From JAMXLO01 sp963819855 (GTDB lineage: Bacteria > Pseudomonadota > Alphaproteobacteria > Acetobacterales > Acetobacteraceae): a stretch of 64,000 bases of DNA. Under the pieces are notes generated by a model. That model searched no databases, had not been told where the DNA came from, and saw only the letters and a program-made list of their open reading frames with translations. Where the stretch lies: the NCBI GenBank assembly GCA_963819855.1, contig CAWFYC010000023.1:310001-374000 (forward strand), given 5' to 3'. Position 1 is the first letter of the stretch; each line of letters begins with the position of its first letter. Both the position numbers and the translations under genes were made by a program. Below, in pieces: positions 17,609 through 28,115 of the stretch.

Positions 17609-18259
17609 ATGATGGATGGGCCGCGCAGCAACAACGAACGCCTTGAAGACAGTGTACCGGAGTACTATTCCAAGAACACGGCAGCGCGCTGGTTGTTCCG
17701 TAGGCGCCTGACTACGGCGGCTTCATTGGTTGCGCAAACCAACTGCCAGAGGCTGATCGATCTAGGGTGTGGAGACGGCTTGCTGGTTCAATACGTCCTG
17801 GACAGTGGACTTGCGATAACCGATTTCGAGGCAGTCGATATCCACCCCGATGTCACGCGGCTCAATGGTTCGTTCGACGGTGTGAGGTTTTCCTGCCAGA
17901 ACCTCGGCAGCACGACCTTTGCCGATGGTCAGTTCGACACGGCCACCTGTCTTGACGTGCTAGAGCATTTTGAAGATCTGCGCGTACCAATTCGCGAAAT
18001 CAACCGCATATTGCGATCGGGCGGTCACCTGATCACCTCCGAGCCCACAGAGACCGGCTTGTACAAATTGCTGCGCTTCGTATTGAAAGGATATTTCTCG
18101 AAGCAGGATGAGAAAAGCATAGACTATCATTATCAAAATGCGGCTTCGGTTGAAAAGGCACTCGTAGACGGTGGCTTCGTCCCCATCGTCAGACGACACC
18201 TGCCACTAAGGTTTCCGTTCGACCTGTTTCATATTATGATGTTTGAGAAGCGGGGCTGA
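17609..18259 (+). CDS. Class I SAM-dependent methyltransferase
   Basis: 216 aa. Motif I is LIDLGCGDGLLVQYV, motif II covers FEAVDIHPDV, and DTATCLDVLEHFED is the methyltransf_11-type motif IV; RILRSGGHLITSEP follows. The C-terminus (from about 150) contains the basic, aromatic stretch LLRFVLKGYFSK that could contact membrane or lipid. Base composition is visibly more AT-rich than the flanking genes, as in the next two genes, which suggests an acquired block. With the SDR, flavoprotein and GT-C genes downstream it probably modifies a sugar or lipid-linked sugar; no substrate can be named. Confidence 0.82.
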   Translation: MMDGPRSNNERLEDSVPEYYSKNTAARWLFRRRLTTAASLVAQTNCQRLIDLGCGDGLLVQYVLDSGLAITDFEAVDIHPDVTRLNGSFDGVRFSCQNLGSTTFADGQFDTATCLDVLEHFEDLRVPIREINRILRSGGHLITSEPTETGLYKLLRFVLKGYFSKQDEKSIDYHYQNAASVEKALVDGGFVPIVRRHLPLRFPFDLFHIMMFEKRG

Positions 18260-18346
18260 CGACCGCGCATGGCAATGCCAGTGTCGATCGACACGACCGT
18301 TATCCGCGTATTTGCTCTAGCTTCTCGCCGGGATCGAGAACTCTGA

Positions 18347-19318
18347 ATGGTGAGCCGTGCGCTCGTCACTGGCGCCTCAGGCTTTATTGGGCAAGCCCTT
18401 GTCAAGGGTCTGGTGGCGGCCGGCTGGACAGTCACTAGTGCCGGGCGCCATCCAAGCAGCGTCGGTTCAGAGGTAACGCACATCGATTGGTCTTTGGGAC
18501 GCGCTCTGGCTGCGAATCTTGCCGACATCGACACCCTTTTCCATTGTGCCTGCGCGACGATATCGGCATCGTCAGACGTTGAAGTGGCTATGAAGCTCGA
18601 CGTGTCTGGCACCGAACTGTTGGTCAAGCAATGCCGCGTTGTGTCCCAAAGACGTTCGAAGCCGCTGCAATTCGTCTTTATGTCAAGTCAGTCTTCGACG
18701 CCCCGGGCCATAAACACTTATGGTCGTTCAAAATACGCGATCGAACAATCTCTAACGGGGCCGGATGAGATAATCGTCCGTCCGGGCCTCGTCTATGATG
18801 CCACAAAAACCGGGGTTTATGGTACGGCAGTCCGGCTGATCGAATCGATGAGGGTCGTTCCGAAGTTCGCGACCGCGCCGTGCATTCAGCCAATCCATGT
18901 CGAGGACTTGGTAAACTGCCTGAGACGTGTCGGGAAACTCCGCCCAAGTGGGGCACTATGCCTCGGGGCAGAGGCCCCGCTCGACTTCGTGGCATTCTGC
19001 CGCCGGGTTGCTGCGCGTGAGAGTATTCCCACACCTTTATTTGTGCCGGGAATCGGCTCGATAATCCAATATCTCCTGGACTTCGCCGCGCGCGCGCACC
19101 TGTGCTCCAATCTCAATGAGAGGGTCAAGGGATTGACCGCGCTGCAGCCGATGGAAACGAGCGCGAAGTCTGGCTATGCTGGGTGTGCGGCTGCGGGATT
19201 TCTGAAGCCTTGGTATTCACGTGGACGATCGAGTCGGGACATCGCTAAATGTTGGCTGAGTTCGACACGCTGGTCGTGGGCGCAGGGCCGGCTGCCGCGG
19301 CCGCACTGCTCGGGCTAG
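18347..19318 (+). CDS. NAD-dependent epimerase/dehydratase (extended SDR), C-terminus frame-broken
   Basis: Starts VSRALVTGASGFIGQALVKG, the nucleotide-binding TGxxGxxG motif, and carries YGRSK (the YxxxK catalytic pair) near residue 128. SDRs of this type oxidise, reduce or epimerise nucleotide sugars. The open frame runs to 19318, overlapping the next gene by 70 nt, but its last 55 residues look unnatural. Dropping one base near 19164 gives SLAMLGVRLRDF and a stop at 19203-19205, which fits the usual end of the family (M-T-A-S-L..LG..LR). The true gene is therefore probably 18347-19205. It lies 87 nt after the methyltransferase. Confidence 0.8.
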   Translation: MVSRALVTGASGFIGQALVKGLVAAGWTVTSAGRHPSSVGSEVTHIDWSLGRALAANLADIDTLFHCACATISASSDVEVAMKLDVSGTELLVKQCRVVSQRRSKPLQFVFMSSQSSTPRAINTYGRSKYAIEQSLTGPDEIIVRPGLVYDATKTGVYGTAVRLIESMRVVPKFATAPCIQPIHVEDLVNCLRRVGKLRPSGALCLGAEAPLDFVAFCRRVAARESIPTPLFVPGIGSIIQYLLDFAARAHLCSNLNERVKGLTALQPMETSAKSGYAGCAAAGFLKPWYSRGRSSRDIAKCWLSSTRWSWAQGRLPRPHCSG

Positions 19319-20584
19319 GTCAGCCGGGACGACTGGCTGTCATAACGGGAGCGACACCCAGCGTCGGGTTAGACAGCAAAGACATTCACGCAAAAATCCT
19401 TGCAGCTGCCCAGGAACGGCAGGAATTGCCGGGCGTCACCGAGCCGATCTCGATCGCTGGCTGGCCTCGTCCCGCCTTCAGGTACAGCCGCTGTTGGAGG
19501 TCTTGCCTGCTACTGGGGCCAACAGTTTGTCCGCTACACTTCTGCCGATCCATGGCCTCGTGCGATATTCGACCGGTATGATGATTACGAAGCCTGCTGC
19601 ACCAGGATCGAAAGCGAGTTTCGGTTCGACGAGACAAATGGACCACGCGGTCCGAACGAAACCGCTGTTGGGCACTACAGAGCCTACAGCCCAAAACTAC
19701 TCGTCGGTACCAACGAGAACCCCGCAGCAGGTCTGCTCTCTATGCGGCAACTGATTGAGCGGAAGTTGACGGAGCGAAAGGCAGCGACGATAGAAGCGCG
19801 GGTCGATTCGCTCGCGGCCGGCGATGGATGCTGGGAAGCCAGACTGTCGAACGGGAGTACGGTGTCGTCCAAGCGCATCATCCTCGCGGCCGGCGTCCTG
19901 GGCACGGCGTCCATCATGATGCGGTCATTTCCAGAAATTAAATCGCTTCGATTAAGCGATCATGCGCCCTGGATGCTTTACACCTATGGGATGGAGCGGC
20001 TTGTCAGAACGACCCGAAAAGGTCCAGTCCGGCACTTCAACGTCCAGACATTAACGCGTGATACTGACGACCGTACGGTTCTGTATGCAACGGTCTATAA
20101 CATGCGATACGAAGCGATTAATCTAATCCTGACGGTGCTGACCGGCAAAAGTATGCCGGCCCTCACAGGCATGACCGCACCTTGGCCGGCCAACTGGATC
20201 AAGCCCGTGCAGGTCTGGACCGCCTCAACAATAGCGACAGTAGAGATCATCAGGGACATAGACATTGCTACAACTCTCGTTCGACCGCAGATGGAACGCG
20301 ATGCAGAGCTGGCCTCGTTCATAAGCACGCTCCGTGCACACGGCGTCATCGTGCTGAAAATGAGTCAGACACCGCCATTACGGGGGTTCCACTATCACGG
20401 TCTGGAGGTGTCGCTCGACTGCCGTAATTATGGTCCGGTCCAGCACTATCTCGCTCGGCGCAGCTCAGGGATGGTGCTCTGTGTCGACGCTTCGGTGCTA
20501 CAGGACATTGGGTGTAGACCAAACACCGCAACGGCGATGGCTGCAGCCCTCAAGATGGCTTCCTGTGTGCCGCCACCATCTTGA
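19249..20584 (+). CDS. GMC-like FAD-dependent oxidoreductase, one frame break
   Basis: The N-terminal frame (19249 to about 19460) has the FAD-binding FDTLVVGAGPAAAAALLGL; the rest continues one base shifted, from about 19470 to 20584, with AVGGLACYWGQQF, a glycine-rich IILAAGVLGTASIMM, and the C-terminal VDASVLQDIGCRPNTATAM that matches the conserved ending of glucose-methanol-choline oxidoreductases. The break is again one extra base. Corrected length is about 444 aa. GMC enzymes oxidise sugar or polyol hydroxyls. Next to an SDR and a GT-C transferase, an oxidation-reduction step on a carrier-linked sugar is plausible but unproven. Confidence 0.75.
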
Positions 20585-20623
20585 CCCAGCTTACGGCCCG
20601 GGAGCACTTGGAAGGAGCGTTCT

Positions 20624-22186
20624 ATGATTCTCACAGCGAAGCGGTTCCCGGCATCCAAGGCCGAACCACTTGCCGTCATTGCCCTGGTGCTCCTGGCTGT
20701 GTCGATGGTTGTCTATTTCTGGGTCGCATATCTCGGCTCTGACGATCAGGTCTACGCGACCGCCGCGCTGGACTGGTTGCGCCATTTTCCAGCGTTGGGC
20801 AAAGACGTTTGGGAGCTGCGCTACGTGCCGGTACTGCCTATCGCCGTGACCTTTGGTCTGCTGGGGCCATCCACCTTCGCGCTGGCGCTGCCAAATGTCA
20901 TTGTGTTTGGTGCCTTTTTGCTCGCACAATATGCCTTTCTTCGGTCTGAGTTCGGTTGGCGAGCTGCGGCAATCGGTTGCCTGGTGCTGATCACGCTGCC
21001 CGCATTTTTTGAATTATCGACCTACGCCAATCCCGATATGCCGGAAGCAGCGGCTGTCGTTGTCTCCTTTTGGGTTTTCACGCGTCTTGAACGCACCGGT
21101 CGTCCGGTCTTGCTGGCGGTTGTCGCTGGCGTCCTCGCCGGGTTTGCATTTCTCGCGCGCGAGACGATGCTGGCACTGTTGATGACCTATCTGGCGCTGT
21201 TTCTTTTTCGACCGCTGGTACCACGCAGCCGTTATATCCTGATGGGCCTTGGCTTCTTCCTGGTTGTGGCGCCGCAGGTCGTTTACCTCACCGCGCGCAC
21301 CGGCAATCCACTATACCGGCAAGCCATCTCCGCCCAGGTCCAAACCGCAACGGTGGACCGCGCGGGCAATGTCGTGGAGGCGCAGTCACAGGGCAATGCC
21401 TTCGACGCGGAAGGTGTCCTGGCGGTGAACCCGATGATTGCGCCGTTCGCCGCGGTGCTGGCCAGTCCAAAATTCGGTTTGCTGTTCCTCTTGGGTATTC
21501 CTGCGGCGATCTGGCTGATCCGCGGCGGCGGTGGGCTGGAGGCGCGGCAGCGCCGCGCCGCGACGTTGTTTGCCCTGCTTGCGCTGATCTGCTTCCTGTT
21601 CATCGCCCTGAACGCGCGCGTGCTGTTGCTGGTGCCGCGTTACTTTATCACCTCAGCGGTGGCGCTATCGGTGCCGTTGGCCGTCGCGGCGGACCGGTTG
21701 TTCGTGCTCCGGCCGCGTCTTGCCTGGCTGGGGGCGGCCGCGTATCTGGGCAGTTGCCTGGCGTTGCTCGCCCTGCTCAATCGTGCGCCGCTCTGGCCGG
21801 AGCAGACCTTGGTGGCGTTGGCAGCCCGGCCTGGCGAGTTCGTCTTCACCGACCCGCGCACCGCCGACCGCGCCGGCTTCCTGCTGCTATTGCGCGGCCT
21901 GGAGGCAGAGGTGAAGGACACGCCACCGCCTCCAGGTGCGCTGTTCCTGGCGCGGGAGGATGTTGTAGACTTCTGCCTGCGCCGGCCGCTGTGCAAATGG
22001 AAGGATCGCGCCGAGGCCTATCGGGTGCAGCCAACCTGGCAGGTATTGGAACGCTTTCCCGCACCCCGGCGGATGGCCGGGGACGTCGTGCATCTCGCCG
22101 GATTGGACAGCCACCTGCCGCCCGACGTGGTGCGCAAGCTGGGCAACCCGAGCGACGACATCGCGCTGTACCGCTTGCCGCGATGA
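20624..22186 (+). CDS. Membrane glycosyltransferase of the GT39/ArnT type (GT-C fold)
   Basis: 520 aa integral membrane protein. The first membrane segment (17-38) is followed by YLGSDDQVY, the acidic pair expected in the first periplasmic loop of GT-C enzymes that use polyprenyl-phosphate sugars. About ten further hydrophobic segments run to residue 390, then a soluble periplasmic domain of 130 residues with two Cys (FCLRRPLC). ArnT-like proteins move a sugar from undecaprenyl phosphate to lipid A or another envelope acceptor. Its GC content is higher than that of the three upstream genes. It lies 39 nt after the flavoprotein, so the four may form one unit. Confidence 0.8.
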   Translation: MILTAKRFPASKAEPLAVIALVLLAVSMVVYFWVAYLGSDDQVYATAALDWLRHFPALGKDVWELRYVPVLPIAVTFGLLGPSTFALALPNVIVFGAFLLAQYAFLRSEFGWRAAAIGCLVLITLPAFFELSTYANPDMPEAAAVVVSFWVFTRLERTGRPVLLAVVAGVLAGFAFLARETMLALLMTYLALFLFRPLVPRSRYILMGLGFFLVVAPQVVYLTARTGNPLYRQAISAQVQTATVDRAGNVVEAQSQGNAFDAEGVLAVNPMIAPFAAVLASPKFGLLFLLGIPAAIWLIRGGGGLEARQRRAATLFALLALICFLFIALNARVLLLVPRYFITSAVALSVPLAVAADRLFVLRPRLAWLGAAAYLGSCLALLALLNRAPLWPEQTLVALAARPGEFVFTDPRTADRAGFLLLLRGLEAEVKDTPPPPGALFLAREDVVDFCLRRPLCKWKDRAEAYRVQPTWQVLERFPAPRRMAGDVVHLAGLDSHLPPDVVRKLGNPSDDIALYRLPR

Positions 22187-22275
22187 GCGAACAAGACTGT
22201 TAGAGAATCTGTTGGGCGCTGGCCTGATTCGGCCGGTACCACTTGGTGTTGGTCGCTGGTGGGTTGGTCTCCGCC

Positions 22276-24460
22276 CTATGCGTAACCCTGCTTGCGCGAC
22301 AAGGCCCATCCCGTATTCGCCGCGTACGCCGCCCGGATCGCCGCCACCATCGTCGTCTTGCACGCCGTTCCGTCCGCCAACCAGGTCGGCATCACCGAGC
22401 GCTTGCTTGCCGCCTGGATCGCCAGCGCCACCGCCGCGTAGAGGCCCCCCAGGTAGTCCGGCGAGCAGTTCTTCGTCATGTCGCCAGGAACGGTGCAGAC
22501 CTTTCCGGCAAGCGCCCCGCCAGGCGCCGTCTCGCCGGCCCACATCGCCGCCCAACTCGCGTAGAGTGCGTTCGCCGATGTGCCGTAGCCTTGCTTGTAA
22601 TAAACCGGCCACGAGTTGCACCAGCCGCTGGTGCCGTTCAGCCGGGCAATCGGATTGACTATCAGCCAATCCAGCACAGATCCCCACTGTGTGTCTGGAT
22701 ACGCCATCGCGCACCATGCCACCGCTTGGTGGATATAGTCTTCGTGCCACCACGCTTCGTCGTTCACAGCGTGCATGTCATACATCGTGTGGAACACAGC
22801 GGGCGCCGACGGGTGCGCCGTCCGCCACGCCATGCCACGCATGATTGCGTCGGTCGTCTTCTGGAACGACGCCCGCGACACCAGCCACGACGGCGCATTG
22901 GCGGGCGTTGCCTGCGCGGCCTGCATCACATCGCGCAGCGTCCATGCGCTGCCGCGTCCATTGCCATGATAGCCGTTGCCATCGGCGGGAAATGCAGGAT
23001 TGCATTGCGCGTAGCCGGCATTGACCGCAAGCCCATGCAAACCAGTGAGGTAGTAGGGGTCGCCGGTCACCAGGAAGGGCACATAAGAGAATGGCGGGTT
23101 GTGTGAGGAATCGTTGCCGGTGCCCGAGCCTCGCGTGAGCGAATTCGCCACATAGCTAGCGGACAAGCCAGGATATGTTACGTGCGTCCCGTTGTTGTCG
23201 GTGTAAACGCTCGGGGTGCCGGTCGGCTCTTTCGCGTATCGCATGACGACAGTGACGATCATCGACCCGTTAGCCGGAACGACGATTGGTGGGTTGTTCG
23301 GCCTTAATTGGTCATTGCCGATAACGTAGGTCTGGCCGCCAGAGTCGGACACGTATGAGGCAGCACTATTGTTTCCGTTTGGCACGGTGATCGGGGCGCT
23401 CGTGCTGTTGTTCAGCAGCACATCCATGAGCGTCCAGTAGAGCGGTTCACTTCCGCCGTTTACGCCCGGATTGAACGCAGGTGTGGTCCAGAAATCCACC
23501 AGGGCTTCGGTCTGGAGATCGCGGAGCATCATCGGGAAGTTGTGGCCACTATCGGCCACGGCCATCATGGAGGCGAGGTCGGATGCAGAACTCTGTTTCG
23601 CAGTAGCTGCCGTGGACGCCCTGCATCATACCTGCTAACGCGTCACCAGTTCCTGTAACACCGGGGCCATAGCTCATGCCGAGGATGTAGTTCGGCGGTT
23701 GTGCCGGTGGATAGGTGAAGCTGGCAGGGCCACCACCGCTGGACTGCGGGACGGCTTTGAGGCTCATCACCGGCAGCAAATTGGCTGCGACCAGACTTGC
23801 GATGGAGCGCCGGTAGGGCCACGCGCCATAGGTCCAGCGCCATCCACTGCACCATCCGTGCGCGCAGGGAGCGTTCAGTCCTGCGCAGCCGTTCGAGGTC
23901 AGATTATAGGTCGCCAGCGTGCCATTGGCGTCCGTGATCGCGATGGTATAGCGATTGAGGTTCAGCGGGATCGGTTGCCCGCTGCGGTCGTTGACACCCA
24001 GCCCAGTGCCGCGCCAATCGCCCAGCTCGAACTCGACGCTTCGCCACGGCTGCGCACCACTCGCCTTGTCGGTGACCTGGCAGAAATAGACACGCAGCAG
24101 GCATCCTGGGACACGGCGGGCCACGCGGGACATTGTGAAGCGTCCATCAGCATCGACCCACGGCTGCAAGCGGGTGCCGGTGGCCTCGTCGAACACGTAC
24201 GTCCCGGCCGCCTGCTGGAGCACGCCGCGGCGGGTGTATGAGTCCGGAATCGTGATGGTGGCACGAAGCGCGCCTTGAGGCGCCCGCGACGCGGTGTGAG
24301 GAGGCGTCGAAGGCGTCGTCGGATTGGACTGCGTATAGGCGCGCGCCGGCGAGCAAGCGCTCTGTAGCGCCGCCAACGCGCCAGCAACTCCAGTCCAGAC
24401 AGCCCGCCTTGTCGGACCGGTCGCCTTTTGATCCAGGTCGTGATCGTGCATCCTCTTCAT
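22276..24460 (-). CDS. Large exported protein of unknown function, one frame break
   Basis: About 727 aa when joined across a one-base break near 23580. The N-terminus has a twin-arginine-like signal (PTRRAVWTGVAGALAAL ... SPARA). The first 300 residues are rich in beta-type Thr/Gly/Asn segments; the C-terminal 350 residues look helical, with many Trp and Cys (WWHEDYIHQAVAWCAMAYPD, NGTSGWCNSWPVYYKQGYG). This beta-plus-helical-toroid look is reminiscent of secreted polysaccharide lyases or hydrolases, but I recognise no family or catalytic motif. ATG 24460 is preferred to 24451. It converges on the GT-C gene with 89 nt between. Confidence 0.65.
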
Positions 24461-24657
24461 CTTTTGCTGGTACGTGGGTTTGGAGCCCACGATCAAGTTA
24501 ATCAATTGCCACATCATACGCCATTATCGCCATTATCCCTTGCAGAGCCCCGTGCAGAACCGATTGAGCCGCTGTCCTGCGTGGCAACGGCTCCGGCGGC
24601 ATGTTACCCACGTCGTTCGCGTGGCAACATGGCGGACTGCTGAATGAGGCGAGACCT

Positions 24658-27561
24658 GTGAGTGGTACCACCGTCGCGCCAGGCGATGACCGCCTGGCGG
24701 ATCGACTGCGAAGCGAGATCCGCGGCCAAGTGCTGTTCAGTCGCGCCGATCGCGGCCGCTACGCCACCGACGCGTCGATCTACCAGGTCGAACCGCTGGG
24801 CGTCATCGTGCCAGAAGAAATCGGCGATGTCGCCGCGGCGCTGGCGATCGCGCGCGAGGAAGGCATCCCCGTGCTGCCACGCGGCGGCGGCACCAGCCAG
24901 TGTGGCCAGACCGTGAACCGTGCGCTGGTGATCGACTGTTCCAAGCACCTGCGTCGCATCCTGCATATCGATGCCGACGGGCGCACGGCTCTGGTGGAGC
25001 CTGGGCTGGTACTCGGTCATCTGAATGCCGCGTTGCGCACGCACGGGCTGTTCTTTCCGGTCGATCCATCGACGCATGCGCGATGCACAATCGGTGGCAT
25101 GGCCGGCAACAACTCGTGCGGCTCGAAGTCGATCCGCTACGGGCTGATGGCGGACAATGTAAGCGCGATCGATGCCATTCTGGCCGACGGCACGCAGCAC
25201 AAATTCGGCCTGCTGCCTGACAACATCGGCGCCGATGTGCCGACCGGCATTGCGGACCTGATCCAGCGGCTGCGCGCGCTCGGTGCGGCGGAAGCCGAGG
25301 AGATCGCCGCGCGCTTTCCCGCGCAGCTCCGTCGCGTCGGTGGCTATAACATCGACGTGCTGACCCCGGTGGCGCGGCTCGCCGGCCAGGAGAACCTGGC
25401 GCGGCTGCTGGTGGGTTCTGAGGGCACCCTCGCCTTCTCCGCCGCGATCGAACTCGCGCTGCATCCTATCAAGCCGCGGAAACTGCTCGGCATCTGCCAA
25501 TTTCCGACCTTCCGCAGCGCGATGGCGGCCGCACAGCACATCGTGCAGCTCGACCCCGAGGCTGTGGAGCTGGTGGATCGCACGATGATCGACCTGGGCC
25601 GCGGCATCCCGATCTTCCGCGCCACGATCGACCGAATGCTGATCGGCGAACCGGACTCGCTGCTCATCGTCGAGTTCCACGGGCACGAGGACGCGCCGCT
25701 CGCGGCGAAGCTCGAGCATCTCGAAGAGCTGATGGGCGAACTCGGCTATCCCAACTCCGTGGTGCGCGCGAGCGATGCAGCTTTCCAGGCCGACATCGCC
25801 GCGGTGCGCGAAGCCGGCCTCAACATCATGATGTCGATGAAGGGCGACGGGAAGCCGGTGTCGTTCATCGAGGACTGCGCGGTCGACCTCGAGGACCTTG
25901 CCGACTACACCGAACGTTTGAACGACGTGTTCGAAAAGCACGGCACCAAGGGCACCTGGTACGCGCACGCCTCGGTTGGCTGCCTGCACGTCCGCCCAGT
26001 ACTGAACATGAAGGACCCCGACGACGTCGCCACCATGCGCGTCGTGGCAGAAGAGTGCTTCGCCCTGGTGCGCGAGTACAAAGGCTCGCACAGCGGCGAG
26101 CACGGCGACGGCCTGGTGCGCAGCGAATTCCACGCAACCATGTTCGGCCAGCGCATCGTGCGCGCGTTCGAGACGGTGAAGGACGCGTTCGATCCGCACA
26201 ACATGCTGAACCCTGGCCGCATTGTCCGGCCGCCACGCATGGATGACCGCACGCTGTTCCGTTACGCGCCGGGCTATGGGCCGGTGCCCGACTTCACGCC
26301 GAAGCTCGACTGGTCGGAGCATCCAGGACCGCTCGGCGGCATGCTCGGCGCGGTCGAGATGTGCAACAACAACGGCACCTGCCGCGCATTCGACGCCGGC
26401 GTGATGTGCCCGTCCTATCGCGTGACGCGCGACGAAACCCACCTGACGCGCGGGCGCGCCAACACGCTGCGCCTTGCCTTGACCGGCCAGCTTGGCGCCG
26501 ATGCGATCGCGTCCGACGCTGTGGCCGATGCGATGTCGCTGTGCGTGTCCTGCAAGGCGTGCAGGCGCGAATGCCCGACCGGCGTCGACATGGCGAAGAT
26601 GAAAATCGAGGTGCTGGCTGCGCGCTTCGACCGCAACGGCCTGACGCGGCGCGACTGGCTGGTCGCCGAGCTGCCACGCTACGCACAAATCGTTGCGCGG
26701 TTCGCACCGCTTGCCAATCTTCGCAACAGGATCCCGGCGCTGCGGCGGCTCGGCGAGGGTGTCGCCGGCTTTGCCGCGGCGCGTCCACTCCCCGCCTGGC
26801 GACGCGACGCGTTCCGCGACCGGGAGGCCGCCGCGTTCTCGCCTGATCACCCACGAGGCGACGTCATCCTGTTCGCCGACACGTTCAACCGCTGGTTCGA
26901 ACCGGAAAACCTGCGCGCCGCCCTGCGCGTGCTGACCGCCGCCGGCTACCGCGTGCGCGTGCCCGAGTATCGAGGCCATCCGCTCTGCTGCGGCCGCAGC
27001 TACCTCTCGGTCGGCATGGTGGACAAGGCACGCAACGAGGCGCGCCGCACGCTCGAAATGTTTGCTGGCGACCTGCCGGTGATCGGACTGGAGCCGTCCT
27101 GCCTGCTCACGCTGCGCGATGAGTACCGGTCGCTGCTGCCGGGTGTCGCGACCGATGCCTTGGCCGGCCGTGCCTTCCTGCTCAGCGAATTCCTGGCGCG
27201 CGAAAAACCTGCGTTGCCTCTGAAGCCTATGGCCTCCACCGTGCATGTGCACGGCCATTGCCATCAAAAATCGTTCGGTGCCTTCCCGTCTGCGCTGGAT
27301 GTACTGAAGCTGGTTCCCGACCTCGCGGTGAAGCCGATCGCGTCGTCGTGCTGCGGCATGGCCGGCTCGTTCGGTTATCAGGCGGAAACGCAGGCGGAAT
27401 CGCGCGCGATGGCCGAGGCCGGACTGCTGCCGGCGGTGCGCAACGCGGCGGCAGACGATATCGTGGTGGCCGACGGCACCTCCTGTCGCCACCAAATCCG
27501 CGATCTGGCCGGACGCGAGGCGATCCATTCGGTTCGGTTGCTCGAACAGGCGCTGGTATGA
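24658..27561 (+). CDS. FAD-binding and Fe-S oxidoreductase, YdiJ/D-lactate dehydrogenase type
   Basis: About 967 aa. The N-terminal half is a PCMH FAD-binding domain (VLPRGGGTSQCGQ near 78; IGGMAGNNSCGSKSIRYG near 146) with a FAD-oxidase C-terminal domain ending HNMLNPGRIV. The second half has a CNNNGTCR..D.GVMCPS block, a ferredoxin-like CVSCKACRRECPTGVDM, and two CCG-type domains (HPLCCGRSY, SSCCGMAGSFGYQ). This is the architecture of E. coli YdiJ and related D-2-hydroxyacid dehydrogenases feeding the respiratory chain. GTG 24658 has a GAGG site; ATG 24601 would add 19 residues. It overlaps the next gene (ATGA). Confidence 0.9.
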   Translation: MSGTTVAPGDDRLADRLRSEIRGQVLFSRADRGRYATDASIYQVEPLGVIVPEEIGDVAAALAIAREEGIPVLPRGGGTSQCGQTVNRALVIDCSKHLRRILHIDADGRTALVEPGLVLGHLNAALRTHGLFFPVDPSTHARCTIGGMAGNNSCGSKSIRYGLMADNVSAIDAILADGTQHKFGLLPDNIGADVPTGIADLIQRLRALGAAEAEEIAARFPAQLRRVGGYNIDVLTPVARLAGQENLARLLVGSEGTLAFSAAIELALHPIKPRKLLGICQFPTFRSAMAAAQHIVQLDPEAVELVDRTMIDLGRGIPIFRATIDRMLIGEPDSLLIVEFHGHEDAPLAAKLEHLEELMGELGYPNSVVRASDAAFQADIAAVREAGLNIMMSMKGDGKPVSFIEDCAVDLEDLADYTERLNDVFEKHGTKGTWYAHASVGCLHVRPVLNMKDPDDVATMRVVAEECFALVREYKGSHSGEHGDGLVRSEFHATMFGQRIVRAFETVKDAFDPHNMLNPGRIVRPPRMDDRTLFRYAPGYGPVPDFTPKLDWSEHPGPLGGMLGAVEMCNNNGTCRAFDAGVMCPSYRVTRDETHLTRGRANTLRLALTGQLGADAIASDAVADAMSLCVSCKACRRECPTGVDMAKMKIEVLAARFDRNGLTRRDWLVAELPRYAQIVARFAPLANLRNRIPALRRLGEGVAGFAAARPLPAWRRDAFRDREAAAFSPDHPRGDVILFADTFNRWFEPENLRAALRVLTAAGYRVRVPEYRGHPLCCGRSYLSVGMVDKARNEARRTLEMFAGDLPVIGLEPSCLLTLRDEYRSLLPGVATDALAGRAFLLSEFLAREKPALPLKPMASTVHVHGHCHQKSFGAFPSALDVLKLVPDLAVKPIASSCCGMAGSFGYQAETQAESRAMAEAGLLPAVRNAAADDIVVADGTSCRHQIRDLAGREAIHSVRLLEQALV

Positions 27562-28115
27562 TGACGCACGCCGACGTGCTGGACTTCTGGTTCTCCGGCG
27601 ACCCTGGCACGCACCGCAAGGTGTGGTTCGAGAAGAACCAGGATTTTGACGCCACGTGCTCTCGCTTCGCGGACGCGCTGTGCGATGCCAGGGCAGGTGT
27701 GTTCGACCACTGGACCGAAACGCCGCGCGGCACGCTGGCACTGATCATCCTGCTGGACCAGTTCTCTCGCAATCTGCATCGCGGTTCGTCCGAAGCCTTC
27801 GCCGCCGATCCCAAAGCTCGCGAGATCGCACGTACCGCGGTCGCCCGGGGCTTCGATCGGATGCTCGGGCCGGTCGAGCGGATGTTCGTCTATCTGCCCT
27901 ACGAGCACTCGGAAGGACTCGCAGACCAGGACGAAGGCATCCAACTGTTCGCAACGCTGCGCGACGCGTTGGGCGACGATACGATCCGCCACACCGAGCA
28001 GCACCGCGATGTGATCCGCCGCTTCGGCCGCTTCCCGCACCGCAACGCTGCACTGGCGCGCGCCAGTACGCCCGAGGAGCTCGAGTATCTGGCGCATCCG
28101 GGCGCTGGGTTCTGA
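27558..28115 (+). CDS. DUF924 family protein
   Basis: 185 aa. Typical family blocks are visible: VLDFWFSGDP at the start, LIILLDQFSRNLHRG near 66, RMFVYLPYEHSEGLADQ and RRFGRFPHRNAAL. DUF924 proteins are soluble, all-helical and of unknown function, possibly TPR-like. The start overlaps the upstream stop by four bases (ATGA), and the stop overlaps the LysR remnant by one base, so it is part of a tightly packed unit with the YdiJ-type dehydrogenase. Nothing suggests that it is damaged. Confidence 0.9.
   Translation: MMTHADVLDFWFSGDPGTHRKVWFEKNQDFDATCSRFADALCDARAGVFDHWTETPRGTLALIILLDQFSRNLHRGSSEAFAADPKAREIARTAVARGFDRMLGPVERMFVYLPYEHSEGLADQDEGIQLFATLRDALGDDTIRHTEQHRDVIRRFGRFPHRNAALARASTPEELEYLAHPGAGF

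Noticed and set aside
19249..20584. DprE1-type decaprenyl-phosphoryl-ribose oxidase
   Set aside because: The C-terminal VDASVLQDIGCRPNTATAM ending is that of GMC oxidoreductases, not of VAO-type flavoproteins such as DprE1.
24604..27741. 1045-codon minus-strand frame opposite the YdiJ-type gene
   Set aside because: High-GC antisense artefact rich in His, Arg and Gln; the plus strand has complete FAD and Fe-S motifs.
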